A stretch of DNA of 64,000 nucleotides from Comamonas testosteroni. Lineage in GTDB: Bacteria > Pseudomonadota > Gammaproteobacteria > Burkholderiales > Burkholderiaceae_C. A program made the position numbers and the translations under genes. This document shows, piece after piece, positions 1 through 9,547 of this stretch (the first letter of the stretch is position 1; each line of letters starts with the position of its first letter). The stretch spans positions 1-64,000 of the forward strand of contig NZ_AWOR01000110.1 in NCBI RefSeq assembly GCF_000761245.1, given 5' to 3'. The notes under the pieces were generated by a model. The model did no database searches, was not told where the DNA came from, and worked only from the letters and a program-made list of their open reading frames with translations.

Positions 1-31
1 TTGCATGCAAATGCAGCGGCTTTTTCGTTTT
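1..31 (+). terminator. partial intrinsic terminator of an upstream array unit
   Basis: The window opens inside the hairpin that follows every tRNA-Leu copy (compare 230-260): a GCAA loop, the ATGCAGCGGCT arm, then a T-rich run. It shows that at least one more unit lies to the left. Confidence 0.85.
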
Positions 32-130
32 TACCGCCACACCAGCGGTCGCGAAAAGTTTTCTGAAAAAATCCACGCAAGACGGCATGAGCAGTACTCA
101 AGCTGCTATATAATTCGCTCACTCTGAAAT

Positions 131-215
<85 letters not shown>

Positions 216-358
216 AACACGACAAGCCGTTGCATGCAAATGCAGCGGCTTTTTCGTTTTCACTACCACACCAACAGTCGCGAGAAGTTTTCTGAAAAAT
301 CCACGCAAACCAGCATGAACAGTACTCAAGCCGCTATATAATTTGCTCACTCTGAAAT

Positions 359-443
<85 letters not shown>

Positions 444-668
444 AATACGACAAGCCGTTGCATGCAAATGCAGCGGCTTTTCCGTTTTCATACTGTACCG
501 ATGAAGGCGACTCTGGGCGAACCGGCCTCTGCCCCACCGCACTTCCAACCCCGCGAGTCGACAAGGATCGCTCAAGCTCCAGAACGCCTTGTCGACAACT
601 CGCAAAAAAAGCACCTCAACTGGCCTGGCAGCAACTTTGAACGCTATATAATTCAAGTCATCCTGAAA

Positions 669-753
<85 letters not shown>

Positions 754-896
754 AATACGACAAGCCGTTGCATGCAAATGCAGCGGCTTTTTCGTTTTCA
801 CAGCCACATCAGCAGTCGCAAAAAGTTTTCTGAAAAATCCATGCAACCCAGCATGAGCACTACTCAAGCTGCTATATAATTCACTCACTCTGAAAT

Positions 897-981
<85 letters not shown>

Positions 982-1124
982 AACACGACAAGCCGTTGCA
1001 TGCAAATGCAGCGGCTTTTTCGTTTTCACTACCACACCAACAGTCGCGAGAAGTTTTCTGAAAAATCCACGCAAACCAGCATGAACAGTACTCAAGCCGC
1101 TATATAATTTGCTCACTCTGAAAT

Positions 1125-1209
<85 letters not shown>

Positions 1210-1352
1210 AACACGACAAGCCGTTGCATGCAAATGCAGCGGCTTTTTCGTTTTCACTACCACACCAACAGTCGCGAGAAGTTTTCTGAAAAATCCACGC
1301 AAACCAGCATGAACAGTACTCAAGCCGCTATATAATTTGCTCACTCTGAAAT

Positions 1353-1437
<85 letters not shown>

Positions 1438-1662
1438 AATACGACAAGCCGTTGCATGCAAATGCAGCGGCTTTTCCGTTTTCATACTGTACCGATGAAG
1501 GCGACTCTGGGCGAACCGGCCTCTGCCCCACCGCACTTCCAACCCCGCGAGTCGACAAGGATCGCTCAAGCTCCAGAACGCCTTGTCGACAACTCGCAAA
1601 AAAAGCACCTCAACTGGCCTGGCAGCAACTTTGAACGCTATATAATTCAAGTCATCCTGAAA

Positions 1663-1747
<85 letters not shown>

Positions 1748-1822
1748 AATACGACAAGCCGTTGCATGCAAATGCAGCGGCTTTTTCGTTTTCACCCCCC
1801 TCCGGTAGCAAGCAGCACATAT

Positions 1823-1852
1823 GAAAAAGGGAGCCTGACGGCTCCCTTTTTC
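1823..1852 (-). terminator. intrinsic terminator after the DUF349 gene
   Basis: A perfect inverted repeat (GAAAAAGGGAGCC, loop TGAC, GGCTCCCTTTTTC) gives a strong stem with T runs on both strands, so it can stop the minus-strand gene ending at 1888 and any readthrough from the tRNA array. A second small hairpin (TCGCCTC/GAGGCGA) lies at 1861-1879. Confidence 0.9.
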
Positions 1853-1887
1853 ATTAGCAATCGCCTCCCATCGAGGCGATATGTCGC

Positions 1888-4569
1888 TTACTTGCGCAGC
1901 AATTGCTTGAGTGCAGTCTGCAGGCGACGGGCAGATGCCTCATCGCTGGCACTGCCCAGCACAGTGGCCACGTCCTGACCCCAGGTCTGCTGGGGCGAAG
2001 GATCGTTGCGGCGGGTCAGCATCTGCAGCTGAAGCACACGGCGTGCCGCCAGCTGATCGGCAGGGGTGTGCACATCGGCAGCCATTTCCAGGCGCAGCAG
2101 GGCCTCTGCAGCATTGCCCTTGGGCGCAGCAGCCACAGCGCCGGACCAGGAAGAGCGCACAGGCGCCGTCACCTTGCTGCCCAGCTGCTGAGCCGATGGC
2201 AGCTGCGCAGCATCACGAGCCTGCCAGGCACCGAGCAACTGAGTCAGCGCTTCACCGTGCGCCTGAGCCGCCAGCTTGCGCAGAGCCTCCTGGGCATGCT
2301 CCACGGCATCACGCTGGGCACGGAAGGCTGGATCGGCCAAGCGCGGCCCGCGCTCCTCGCGCGCGAACTCGCGACGGCCACGGCCGGCATCACGGCTGTC
2401 GCGGCCATCACGGCCACCTCGCTCACCACGCGCTGCATCGCGGCCACGGCCGCCATCCTTGCGATCGCCAGGACGACCACCTGCAGCAGCTGCAGTTTCC
2501 TTCCTCATGCCAGGGCGGTCATCGCCACGCACGGCCACCACGGGGCGCGCCGGCTTGGCCACTGCAGCGGTTTCGCTCGCTTGCGCCTCAACAGCTTCAG
2601 ACGCTTGCTCTGTCTGGGCCTGGTTTTCATCAGACTTGGCAGGTTGAGCCTTGATGGCTGCTTCGAGCTCGGCCAGCGCTGCGTGAATCTTTTGCACATC
2701 GCCGCTGGCATTGGCCGCCTCGACCGCCTTGGACGCATCCAGCACCCGACGGTCATGCTCTGACAACTCAACCGCCACCGGGCTGCGACCACCACGCTCC
2801 ACGCTCTTGCGATTGAAGGCATCGTCCAGCGGCTTGCGGAATGCATCCCAGAGCTTTTGCTCGTGCTTGCGATCCAGTGGCACCACCTGGGCTTCAGCCT
2901 GCCAGCGCTGCTGCAGCGCCTTCACGGCGTCGATGCGCAGGCTGGGGGCTGCCCCCAAGGCCGTGGCTTCGTCGATCATGGCATGGCGACGCTCCAGGCT
3001 GGCCTTTTGTGCAGCCTGCAGGGGCGCTTCGGCAGCAGCCATGGCCTGCTTGAACAGCGGCTGCAGTTCGGCAAACAGCTTTTCGCCGATATGGCCGCTT
3101 TCACGCCAGCGCTCACCAAACTGGCGCAGCGCGCGCAACATGTTCTTCCAGTCCTGGCTGGCCGCATTGGCTGCAGCCCAGGCCTTGATTTCTTCGATCA
3201 GCTCCAGACGCTGAGCCTTGGCCTGCGTGCTGTCCTGACGAATCTTGTCGTGCCAGGACTCGACCACCTTGTAGGCTGCGTTGCAGGCCTCGTCAAACTT
3301 CTTCCACAGCGCATGATTGGCCATGGCACCTTGGTCGGCCTGCTTCCATTGTTCGCGCAGGCTGCGCAGGGTTTCCTGGATCTTGCGGCCACCCAGTGCC
3401 TGACCTTCAGGACGGTTGAGCAAGGCTTCTGCCTTGGCCACCAGATCCTCGCGCAGTTTCTCGGCCAGTTGGCGCTGCCAACCCTCGGCTTCACCGGCGG
3501 CCAAAAGGGCTTCATGCACTTCGCCTACCAGCGCCTCGTCCACAAAGCGGCCATGGGCCTTGATGGCTGCGCGCATGGCTTGCACGGCTTCGGAGCCTGC
3601 CTTGCTGTTGCCGGCTGCAGTTTCCGCTTTCAGCGCCTGCAGGGCCTGAGCCAGGCCAGCCTTGGCTGCTTCCACCTGCTCGGGCGTGGGCTTGCCACGG
3701 GCGGCAGCGGCTGCGCGCGGGGCGGCGGGTTTGGCCACTTCCACTGCAGCGGCTTCGGGAGGCAGACCACGAGCCACGCGGATTTCGTCGGCCCAGACGG
3801 GGACCGTGGGCAACGGCGCCGCCTCGTCGGCGGCAGCGGCCTCGGTCTGTGCCAGTGCAGACTGGAAAGCATCCCAAACCAGTGCCAGTTGTGCGGAGGC
3901 TGCTTCCAGCTGAGGTGGGAAACGACCGTCCACACTGCTCCAGCTGGCGTCGCCGGTCAGTTCCTTGGCCTGCTCCTGCCAGCGCGCGACATCAACCCCC
4001 AGGGCGCCCAGCACCGCCGTGGCATCCTTCCAGGACTTGGTGGACAGCACTTCGATACGCTGCGCCAGCAGCAGCGCCACTTCGCGCTGCACCTGGGTGC
4101 GATGCTGCAGGTCTTCCACAGCCTTCACTCGCTCGCCCAATCGGGCCTTGAACTGCGACAGAGGCTCGCGCGACAGCGCGGCACCGGCCTTGGCTGCATC
4201 ACGCTGCCAGGCAGCTGCAGCTGCGGCATCGAAGGGCTCTGCAGCCAGCAGTGCCTGAGCCTTCTCGGCCCATTCCACGGAAATTTTTTCCTGATTCGCG
4301 GTGCGACGGATTTCGTCAAGGCGTTCGCGTACGGCACGGGCAGCACTCTTGTCGCCCTTGCTCAGTTCCTTGTGAACGTCCTGGAGTTGCTCGACCGTGG
4401 GCTGAGTCGCCAACCAGTCGCGAATGCGCGCGGCGCGATCACCCGACGTCTCGGCGGAGAAAGCACCACCCGTCAATGCATCCAGCGGATGTTGCTCAGT
4501 ATTCTTGGCAGAAGCCGGGTTCACTTCAGATGCATCAGACATGGTGCTGCTAGGAGAAATAGATGTCAT
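1888..4569 (-). CDS. DUF349 domain-containing protein
   Basis: An 893-residue soluble protein, almost entirely alpha-helical and charged, with repeated W-x5-5 type segments (such as REQWKQADQGA, QRWQAEAQVV) typical of DUF349 repeats. The biochemical role of the family is not well established. The N-terminal region is Ala/Glu rich. Around residues 694-744 there is an Arg/Gly/Asp-rich segment that resembles RNA-binding RG-rich tails, followed by another helical part ending in LKQLLRK. Upstream in frame is a 36-residue extension that looks non-coding, so I chose the ATG at 4567-4569; an alternative ATG lies at 4540-4542. Neither start has a clear Shine-Dalgarno sequence. No signal peptide or membrane segment is seen. 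Confidence 0.85.
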   Translation of the reverse strand: MTSISPSSTMSDASEVNPASAKNTEQHPLDALTGGAFSAETSGDRAARIRDWLATQPTVEQLQDVHKELSKGDKSAARAVRERLDEIRRTANQEKISVEWAEKAQALLAAEPFDAAAAAAWQRDAAKAGAALSREPLSQFKARLGERVKAVEDLQHRTQVQREVALLLAQRIEVLSTKSWKDATAVLGALGVDVARWQEQAKELTGDASWSSVDGRFPPQLEAASAQLALVWDAFQSALAQTEAAAADEAAPLPTVPVWADEIRVARGLPPEAAAVEVAKPAAPRAAAAARGKPTPEQVEAAKAGLAQALQALKAETAAGNSKAGSEAVQAMRAAIKAHGRFVDEALVGEVHEALLAAGEAEGWQRQLAEKLREDLVAKAEALLNRPEGQALGGRKIQETLRSLREQWKQADQGAMANHALWKKFDEACNAAYKVVESWHDKIRQDSTQAKAQRLELIEEIKAWAAANAASQDWKNMLRALRQFGERWRESGHIGEKLFAELQPLFKQAMAAAEAPLQAAQKASLERRHAMIDEATALGAAPSLRIDAVKALQQRWQAEAQVVPLDRKHEQKLWDAFRKPLDDAFNRKSVERGGRSPVAVELSEHDRRVLDASKAVEAANASGDVQKIHAALAELEAAIKAQPAKSDENQAQTEQASEAVEAQASETAAVAKPARPVVAVRGDDRPGMRKETAAAAGGRPGDRKDGGRGRDAARGERGGRDGRDSRDAGRGRREFAREERGPRLADPAFRAQRDAVEHAQEALRKLAAQAHGEALTQLLGAWQARDAAQLPSAQQLGSKVTAPVRSSWSGAVAAAPKGNAAEALLRLEMAADVHTPADQLAARRVLQLQMLTRRNDPSPQQTWGQDVATVLGSASDEASARRLQTALKQLLRK

Positions 4570-4697
4570 GTAAGGGTCAGAAAATGCTTGGCAGCCAGCG
4601 CAGTCAACGCTGCAACGGGCCGGTGCCAACCCACATGAGGGCAGACTTTCCAAGCGCAAGCCCAGGCACATGAGCACCTGGGCAAACCGGTATTTTC

Positions 4698-4736
4698 GCC
4701 TTTATTTAAAGGCAAGCCAAAAAATGCGAAATCGCA
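4698..4736 (-). terminator. probable terminator after the DUF748 gene
   Basis: On the minus strand a short hairpin (TGCG, loop ATTT, CGCA; 4725-4736) is followed by a run of six T (4719-4724). A second hairpin, GCCTTT/AAAGGC, lies just beyond at 4698-4713. The stem is short, so confidence is moderate. Confidence 0.5.
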
Positions 4737-4757
4737 AGGTGTTTTGCAGCACTTTCA

Positions 4758-7700
4758 TCACTGCGCAGACAGGCTCAACTGGGCACGTGGCGTCCAGTCC
4801 TTGTCCTGCGCATCCAGCTTGGGAGCACCCAGGAACAGACGCTCCAGCGGCAGCTTTTGCGTGGCCAGATAGTCTCGCACAGCCACGCCGCGCGCCAGCG
4901 CCAGCTCGCGCATGGCATCGTCGGGCACTTTGATGCTGGCCACCAGCAGCGCCGTCATCTGGTCGGCTGGCAGGTCCTTGGCCATTCCGACCATGTTGCG
5001 GGGCTTTTTGATGTCGGCACGACCGTAGACGGCCTTGAGCAGAGCCGGGCGCTCGGCTTCGCTGAACTCCATCACCTCGTCGCCATTCTTGCCTTCGCGA
5101 ATCACGTTGCGGCGCTTTTGGGCCAGCAGCAGACGGTCCAGCTCTGCAGTCTTCCAGGCCTCCTTGTCTTCGGCTTCACGCGACTCGCCCACCACCGTCA
5201 TCTTGAGCGCGGGACGGTCGTTGAGTGCCTTGACGATCTTGGCCAGCTGCTCCCTGGCCTTTCCATCGAGCCTGGCACTGCCCGGCGCAAAGTTGACTGC
5301 ACCCGACTCGTCGCCACCCGAAAACGCTCCCGACAACAGCGCAAACGGCGCGGTCACGGCCTTCATGATGATGTTGCCGATCACCTTGAAGATGATGGGC
5401 GCCAGACGGAACTGCGGGTCGTTGAGCGAACCGCTCAGAGGCACATCGAGATCAATCACGCCGTTGCGGTCGGACAGCAGGGCCACAGCCAGCTTGACGG
5501 GCAGCGATGCGGGCGCACCTTCCACCTTGTCGCCAAAGGTCAGTTGGCGCAGCACCAGCTTGTTCGATGCCGTGAGCTGCCCATCAGGCTGCACCTTGTA
5601 GTTCACATCCATATAGAGCTTGCCGCGCTCTATGCCATAGCCCGCATACTTGATGGAATATGGAGACAGCGGCGACAGCTCCAGGTCATTCATCTGGGCG
5701 CGCACATCCAGCGCCAGAGGCTTGGCCAGCGGGTTGACCTTGCCGCTGATATCGAGCATCGCCGTACCCTGGGCCTTGCCCTTGATTTCAAGATCGGCCA
5801 TTTGCGGCTCTACCTGGCCTGCAGGAGCCTGCGAAGAGAAGGCGCTCAGACGACCGTTCAGCTCACTCAGATCGGCCGAGTAGTTGGGCTGAATGAAGTA
5901 GTCAGAGAACTGCACCTTGCCGCCCGTCAGCACAATGGGCCCGACCTTGATGATGGGCACGGGGCCGACATCTTCGGGCTTTACGGGCTCGGCCACGTGC
6001 TTGCTGAGTTCGGGCTTCTCGCCAGCAGCCGCCTGGGCGTTCGCCTCTTCGTTCTGCGCGACGGACTGCTCGGACTTTTCAGTCTTCACGATGTCCTGCA
6101 GATTGATGCGGCCGTTGCGCTGCACGATGACGCGCGCAAAAAAGTCGCTCAGCGCGGTTTCGCGCACGCTCACCCGCAGGGGCTGGGCCGGCTGCATATT
6201 CAGGTCCAGGCCGCGCACCACCAGTGTTTTCCAGGCCAGCAAATCATCGCCCAGACCCAGACCTGTGCGCGCAGCCAGTGCCTTGGCACGGTCTGCCGTG
6301 GAGTCATTGAGCACCGCCGTCAGCGCGCCCCTGGCGGTACTGGGCTTGCCCACCTCCTCCTGCACAGGAGCCGCAAGCGTGGAGCGTACGCGCAGGTCGT
6401 TGAGCTCCACATCGCCCAACACCGACAACTGCGGCCCCTTGGCATGGGCCAGATAGTTAAGCTTGCCCCGGAAGTTGCCGTCGGCACGCACCAGATCCAC
6501 ATTGAGCTTGTGACCGAAATACGGCTCCAGTGCATGCAGCGGCACGGCACGTGCCTGCAGCTGACCCTGAGCCGAAACAGGGGTCAGGCCCAGCAGCCCT
6601 TTGAACTGAATTTGGCCGGCCTGCACCCGGCGATTGGCCGAGAGCTGAGCCGAGACCTCCAGCGGAGTCGGCGCTGCCTTGGCCGCCAGCGGCTCGAAAG
6701 CACCCAGGCGTACGCGCAAGGCGCTCACATCCAGCTGCACGGGCCGCGCATTCCCGCCTTGCACAGGTGCGGCATCGCGAAACTGCAGCGCACCGCCATC
6801 CACGGCAATCGCTGCGAGCTTGACCGACCAGGGCTGGCCCGGCTCCGCCTTGCCGCCCTGCGTTGCCGGCTTGGCCGCAGGCAACCAACGCTCGTACATC
6901 CAGCGCCCTTGTGCGTCACGCAGTGCCGCGAGTTGCGGCTTCTGTACGGCAATGGCCTCTACCTGCACCTGCCGGGCAGCAAGATCGACCTGAACGCCGC
7001 TGACCTTGATCTGCTCGATATTGACAGGGGCCTGCTTGTCCTGCAGTTGCAGCTTGTCGGCGGTCAGCTCTGCCACCTCTGCCACGACTTTGCCATCGCC
7101 CCAGGAGATCCGGGCATCGGTGCCCAGCATGGCGCTTAGCTGCGGCTTGAAGTGCGCTTCTATATAGGGCTGCACCCATTGCAGCGGCATCTGCTCGAGC
7201 TTGAGATTGAGCCTGCCCGCCTTGTCAGTGGCTTCTCCATCCACAGCCAGCCTGGCTGCCCCTTCCACCCGGGCTTGCTCAGTCGTTTGCAGGCCTGCAG
7301 TGGCCGTCAGTTGCAAAGGCGCATTCATGGGCCAAGCCAGATTCTTGGCCTGCAGCACCAAAGGAGCCAGAGTCAGGGCTGCAGGTGCCGCGCCTGTTGC
7401 GGCATCCTGCCAATGCACGATGCCGCCTTCAATATCGAACTGCTGCACGCCGACGACCAGGGGCTTGCCAGGCTTTTCGGCCTTCGCATCTGCCTGGGCC
7501 TTCGCATCTGCCTGGGCCTTCGCATCTGCCCGGGCCGGAGTGCTGGCCTCGGCGGAGGCGGGCTCAGGCACGGCCTTCTCCAGCTGCGCTGCGGGGGCAC
7601 CCGCCGGCGCATTCAACCCCAACCAGTTGATCACGCCCTGCGCATTGCGGCTGGCATGAATCTCTGGTTTGACCCAGCGTACAGTCTCCAGCGCAATCTG

Positions 7701-8678
7701 GTTCTGCAGAGGCTGAGCATTCTGCAGCTGCACTTCCAGCGCCTCAAAGTTCAGCAGCGGCGCACTCTGGCGGTCTTGCACTGCGACATTGCTCAAGGCC
7801 AGCTTGCCGCTGATGCTGACTACAGGCTGGTCTTTTTCCTCGAAGCTGACCTGCAGATCCGTATCAAGCACTCCCGAGAGGGGCTGCACCGGAACGCTGG
7901 CAGGCACATAGCCCAGATAGGGAGCCAGATCGATTCGATCCCATTTGAGGTGCATCGCCGTCTGACGGGTGTCGGTGAACGGCGTGCTCTCGCCCGAAGT
8001 ATCGAACTTGCTGCCGTTGAGATCGAACGCCAGATGCGGCAGCACCTTGATCTCGCGCTTTGACGCCAGATTGCTGATGAAAGGAATGCTCAGCTGCAAG
8101 TCCTTGAGTTCATGCCTGCGCTGCACAAACTCGTCATTGAGCTCGATACGGCCGTCGCGCAAGGCAATGTTGTAGAGCGCAAAGCTCACGGGCTTGGACG
8201 GCTCTTCGTCATCGGGCTCGGAGAGCCTGGCAATCACGTCGTCGATATCGAGCTTGCCCAGTGAATGCTGGGTCAGGCGCACCACCGGCGCATCGACCTC
8301 GATCGCATCCAGCACAGGAGCGAGTCTGAACAAGGACTGCGCACTGGCATTGATGAAGATGCGCTTGATCTGCATCTGTGGCTCGGCGGCAGACTGCAGA
8401 TCTTTCTGAGCCACAGAGCCCTCTGCATCAGCAGTTTCAGCTACTTTTTTTATCGCCTTATCGATCACCAGATCATGCAAGGTGATGGACATGGCCCAGG
8501 GCGCAAACTCGATCTTACCCACATGCACGCCGCGCCCCAGTTTCTCGGCAGCCCGTTTTTCCAGCTGGCTCTTGGCGACCCAAGGCACTACCGCCCAGAG
8601 CAGCAGCCATAACAGCAAAAGAGCAAGAACAGACCAGATCAGCCGACGAAGCCAGCGATTCGATGTGAGCAAGGACAT
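4758..8678 (-). CDS. DUF748 domain-containing AsmA-like envelope protein
   Basis: A protein of about 1306 residues with one N-terminal membrane anchor (residues about 10-35, Leu/Trp rich) followed by a long extracytoplasmic region of beta-rich repeats of the AsmA/DUF748 type. Members of this superfamily are thought to bridge the envelope or influence outer-membrane assembly; the exact role of this one is unknown. A low-complexity Ala/Gln/Asp/Lys linker at residues about 382-400 is encoded by three 18-bp direct repeats. The C-terminal 150 residues (from about 1150) resemble a periplasmic domain with LxxR/E-rich helices. I chose the ATG at 8676-8678; an in-frame TTG lies two codons upstream. 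It is transcribed in the same direction as the DUF349 gene, 188 bp upstream of it. Confidence 0.85.
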   Translation of the reverse strand: MSLLTSNRWLRRLIWSVLALLLLWLLLWAVVPWVAKSQLEKRAAEKLGRGVHVGKIEFAPWAMSITLHDLVIDKAIKKVAETADAEGSVAQKDLQSAAEPQMQIKRIFINASAQSLFRLAPVLDAIEVDAPVVRLTQHSLGKLDIDDVIARLSEPDDEEPSKPVSFALYNIALRDGRIELNDEFVQRRHELKDLQLSIPFISNLASKREIKVLPHLAFDLNGSKFDTSGESTPFTDTRQTAMHLKWDRIDLAPYLGYVPASVPVQPLSGVLDTDLQVSFEEKDQPVVSISGKLALSNVAVQDRQSAPLLNFEALEVQLQNAQPLQNQIALETVRWVKPEIHASRNAQGVINWLGLNAPAGAPAAQLEKAVPEPASAEASTPARADAKAQADAKAQADAKAEKPGKPLVVGVQQFDIEGGIVHWQDAATGAAPAALTLAPLVLQAKNLAWPMNAPLQLTATAGLQTTEQARVEGAARLAVDGEATDKAGRLNLKLEQMPLQWVQPYIEAHFKPQLSAMLGTDARISWGDGKVVAEVAELTADKLQLQDKQAPVNIEQIKVSGVQVDLAARQVQVEAIAVQKPQLAALRDAQGRWMYERWLPAAKPATQGGKAEPGQPWSVKLAAIAVDGGALQFRDAAPVQGGNARPVQLDVSALRVRLGAFEPLAAKAAPTPLEVSAQLSANRRVQAGQIQFKGLLGLTPVSAQGQLQARAVPLHALEPYFGHKLNVDLVRADGNFRGKLNYLAHAKGPQLSVLGDVELNDLRVRSTLAAPVQEEVGKPSTARGALTAVLNDSTADRAKALAARTGLGLGDDLLAWKTLVVRGLDLNMQPAQPLRVSVRETALSDFFARVIVQRNGRINLQDIVKTEKSEQSVAQNEEANAQAAAGEKPELSKHVAEPVKPEDVGPVPIIKVGPIVLTGGKVQFSDYFIQPNYSADLSELNGRLSAFSSQAPAGQVEPQMADLEIKGKAQGTAMLDISGKVNPLAKPLALDVRAQMNDLELSPLSPYSIKYAGYGIERGKLYMDVNYKVQPDGQLTASNKLVLRQLTFGDKVEGAPASLPVKLAVALLSDRNGVIDLDVPLSGSLNDPQFRLAPIIFKVIGNIIMKAVTAPFALLSGAFSGGDESGAVNFAPGSARLDGKAREQLAKIVKALNDRPALKMTVVGESREAEDKEAWKTAELDRLLLAQKRRNVIREGKNGDEVMEFSEAERPALLKAVYGRADIKKPRNMVGMAKDLPADQMTALLVASIKVPDDAMRELALARGVAVRDYLATQKLPLERLFLGAPKLDAQDKDWTPRAQLSLSAQ

Positions 8679-8923
8679 GGGCAATTGTTATTGATACAGA
8701 GATTGAAAGCCTTCCAAGACTCTCAGGGGCGGGATCCGCCACGCGCCCGTAACACCACTGTACCTTGAGCGCACCCTGGTGTATCTAGATTGCGCTCTAT
8801 ATATAGATAGAAGCAAGAGGCGTTTCCAGGGAGAAGTTTGCGCTATCGGAATACCCGCCAGAGGCAGATGCGCGCGGAAAAATGCAAACAATGCGCTGCA
8901 GAAAAAGACTCGCCGGAAATGAC

Positions 8924-8987
8924 AAAGCCCGGAAGTGGCGAAACCGACTTCCGGGCTTTACGGCCGGTACCAGACCGGGCCGTTTTT
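8924..8987 (+). terminator. double hairpin, second followed by T tract
   Basis: First arm pair AAAGCCCGGAAGT/ACTTCCGGGCTTT (13 bp perfect, loop of 10). Immediately after comes ACGGCCGGT/ACC-GGCCGT with one bulged G and five T. This looks like a plus-strand terminator, but no gene upstream of it on that strand is visible, so it may end a small RNA. Confidence 0.5.
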
Positions 8988-9279
8988 CGCGGTTCAAGGA
9001 GGGTGTGGTCCTTGCCGCTGGAAGCAACGATTGCTCCCTTTTGTGCCTCAAGCGAAGATAAAGAGCAAGTGCCAACAGCCCATGGAATCAAAGGCCTCGG
9101 CGGAGTTTGCTTTTCCTTTCCTTTGGCAAGCACCTGCAACGTGCAGGCAGATTCACTATATCTGTGCTCGTGTAGGGCTACCAGGCTTTTTGCACTTTAT
9201 TTCGCCTTGATGACAAATAAAACGATGTGAGCGTATACACCTCTTGAATCCGTGATTTTTTGCTGTAATTTTTTGAGCA

Positions 9280-9299
9280 AACTGTACATTCATACAGTT
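9280..9299 (+). promoter_or_regulatory. LexA-like (SOS) operator
   Basis: AACTGTACATTCATACAGTT is a perfect inverted repeat with 7-bp arms and matches the CTGT-N8-ACAG LexA box consensus of gamma- and betaproteobacteria. It sits where the -35 element of the TATAAT at 9304-9309 would be, the normal geometry for repression. Confidence 0.7.
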
Positions 9300-9303
9300 T
9301 TTA

Positions 9304-9369
9304 TATAATTTTAAAATCTAAAAAGTATTTTTGTTAGTGTTGACTGAATATTTAGGGCGCTTCTAGAAT
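9304..9369 (+). promoter_or_regulatory. two candidate promoters ahead of the transglycosylase
   Basis: TATAAT at 9304-9309 directly follows the LexA-like box. A second sigma-70-like promoter has TTGACT at 9340-9345 and TAGAAT at 9364-9369 with an 18-bp spacer. Both point towards the gene at 9548. Confidence 0.5.
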
Positions 9370-9376
9370 CCGCCAG

Positions 9377-9515
9377 CGCTCGAAATGAGCGTTTTTTGTT
9401 TCCGCTGCCTCACGACTGAGCAGACCGATCGGCGCCCCAAGGGGCGCTTTTAATCGGCCCGCAGCAAACCTCATCGGCCAGTTGTCCTGGTTGCACCGCG
9501 AGATTGATCCGGTGC
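9377..9515 (+). promoter_or_regulatory. structured 5' leader
   Basis: Three hairpins in a row: CGCTC-GAAAT-GAGCG with six T (9377-9397), GCGCCCC/GGGGCGC (9432-9447, enclosed by CCGAT/ATCGG and followed by TTTT), and GCACCG/CGGTGC with an 11-base loop (9493-9515). The first two look like intrinsic terminators inside the leader, which would suit attenuation or a small RNA. It does not match a riboswitch class I recognise. Confidence 0.45.
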
Positions 9516-9547
9516 GGCCTCGGGCGATAGCCAAGAAAGGACAAGCT

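Larger units (their letters stand above)
8679..9547. other. long intergenic region with regulatory signals
   Basis: About 870 bp without a convincing protein gene. From left to right: an AT-rich patch (8785-8810) that may hold the promoter of the DUF748 gene; two adjacent hairpins at 8924-8959 and 8960-8987, the second with a T tract on the plus strand; an unremarkable stretch to about 9200; a strongly AT-rich block (9240-9360) with a LexA-like palindrome and -10 boxes; then a structured leader before the transglycosylase gene. Confidence 0.7.

Noticed and set aside
4857-7139. A 760-codon open frame on the plus strand
   Set aside because: It lies entirely opposite the DUF748 gene, has no start signal or recognisable family, and is explained by the high GC content.
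7480-7533. Possible CRISPR-like repeat
   Set aside because: Units touch without spacers and lie inside a coding frame; it is a minisatellite.
9385-9453. A 22-codon frame in the transglycosylase leader, as a possible leader peptide
   Set aside because: No Shine-Dalgarno sequence, and it starts inside a terminator-like hairpin.
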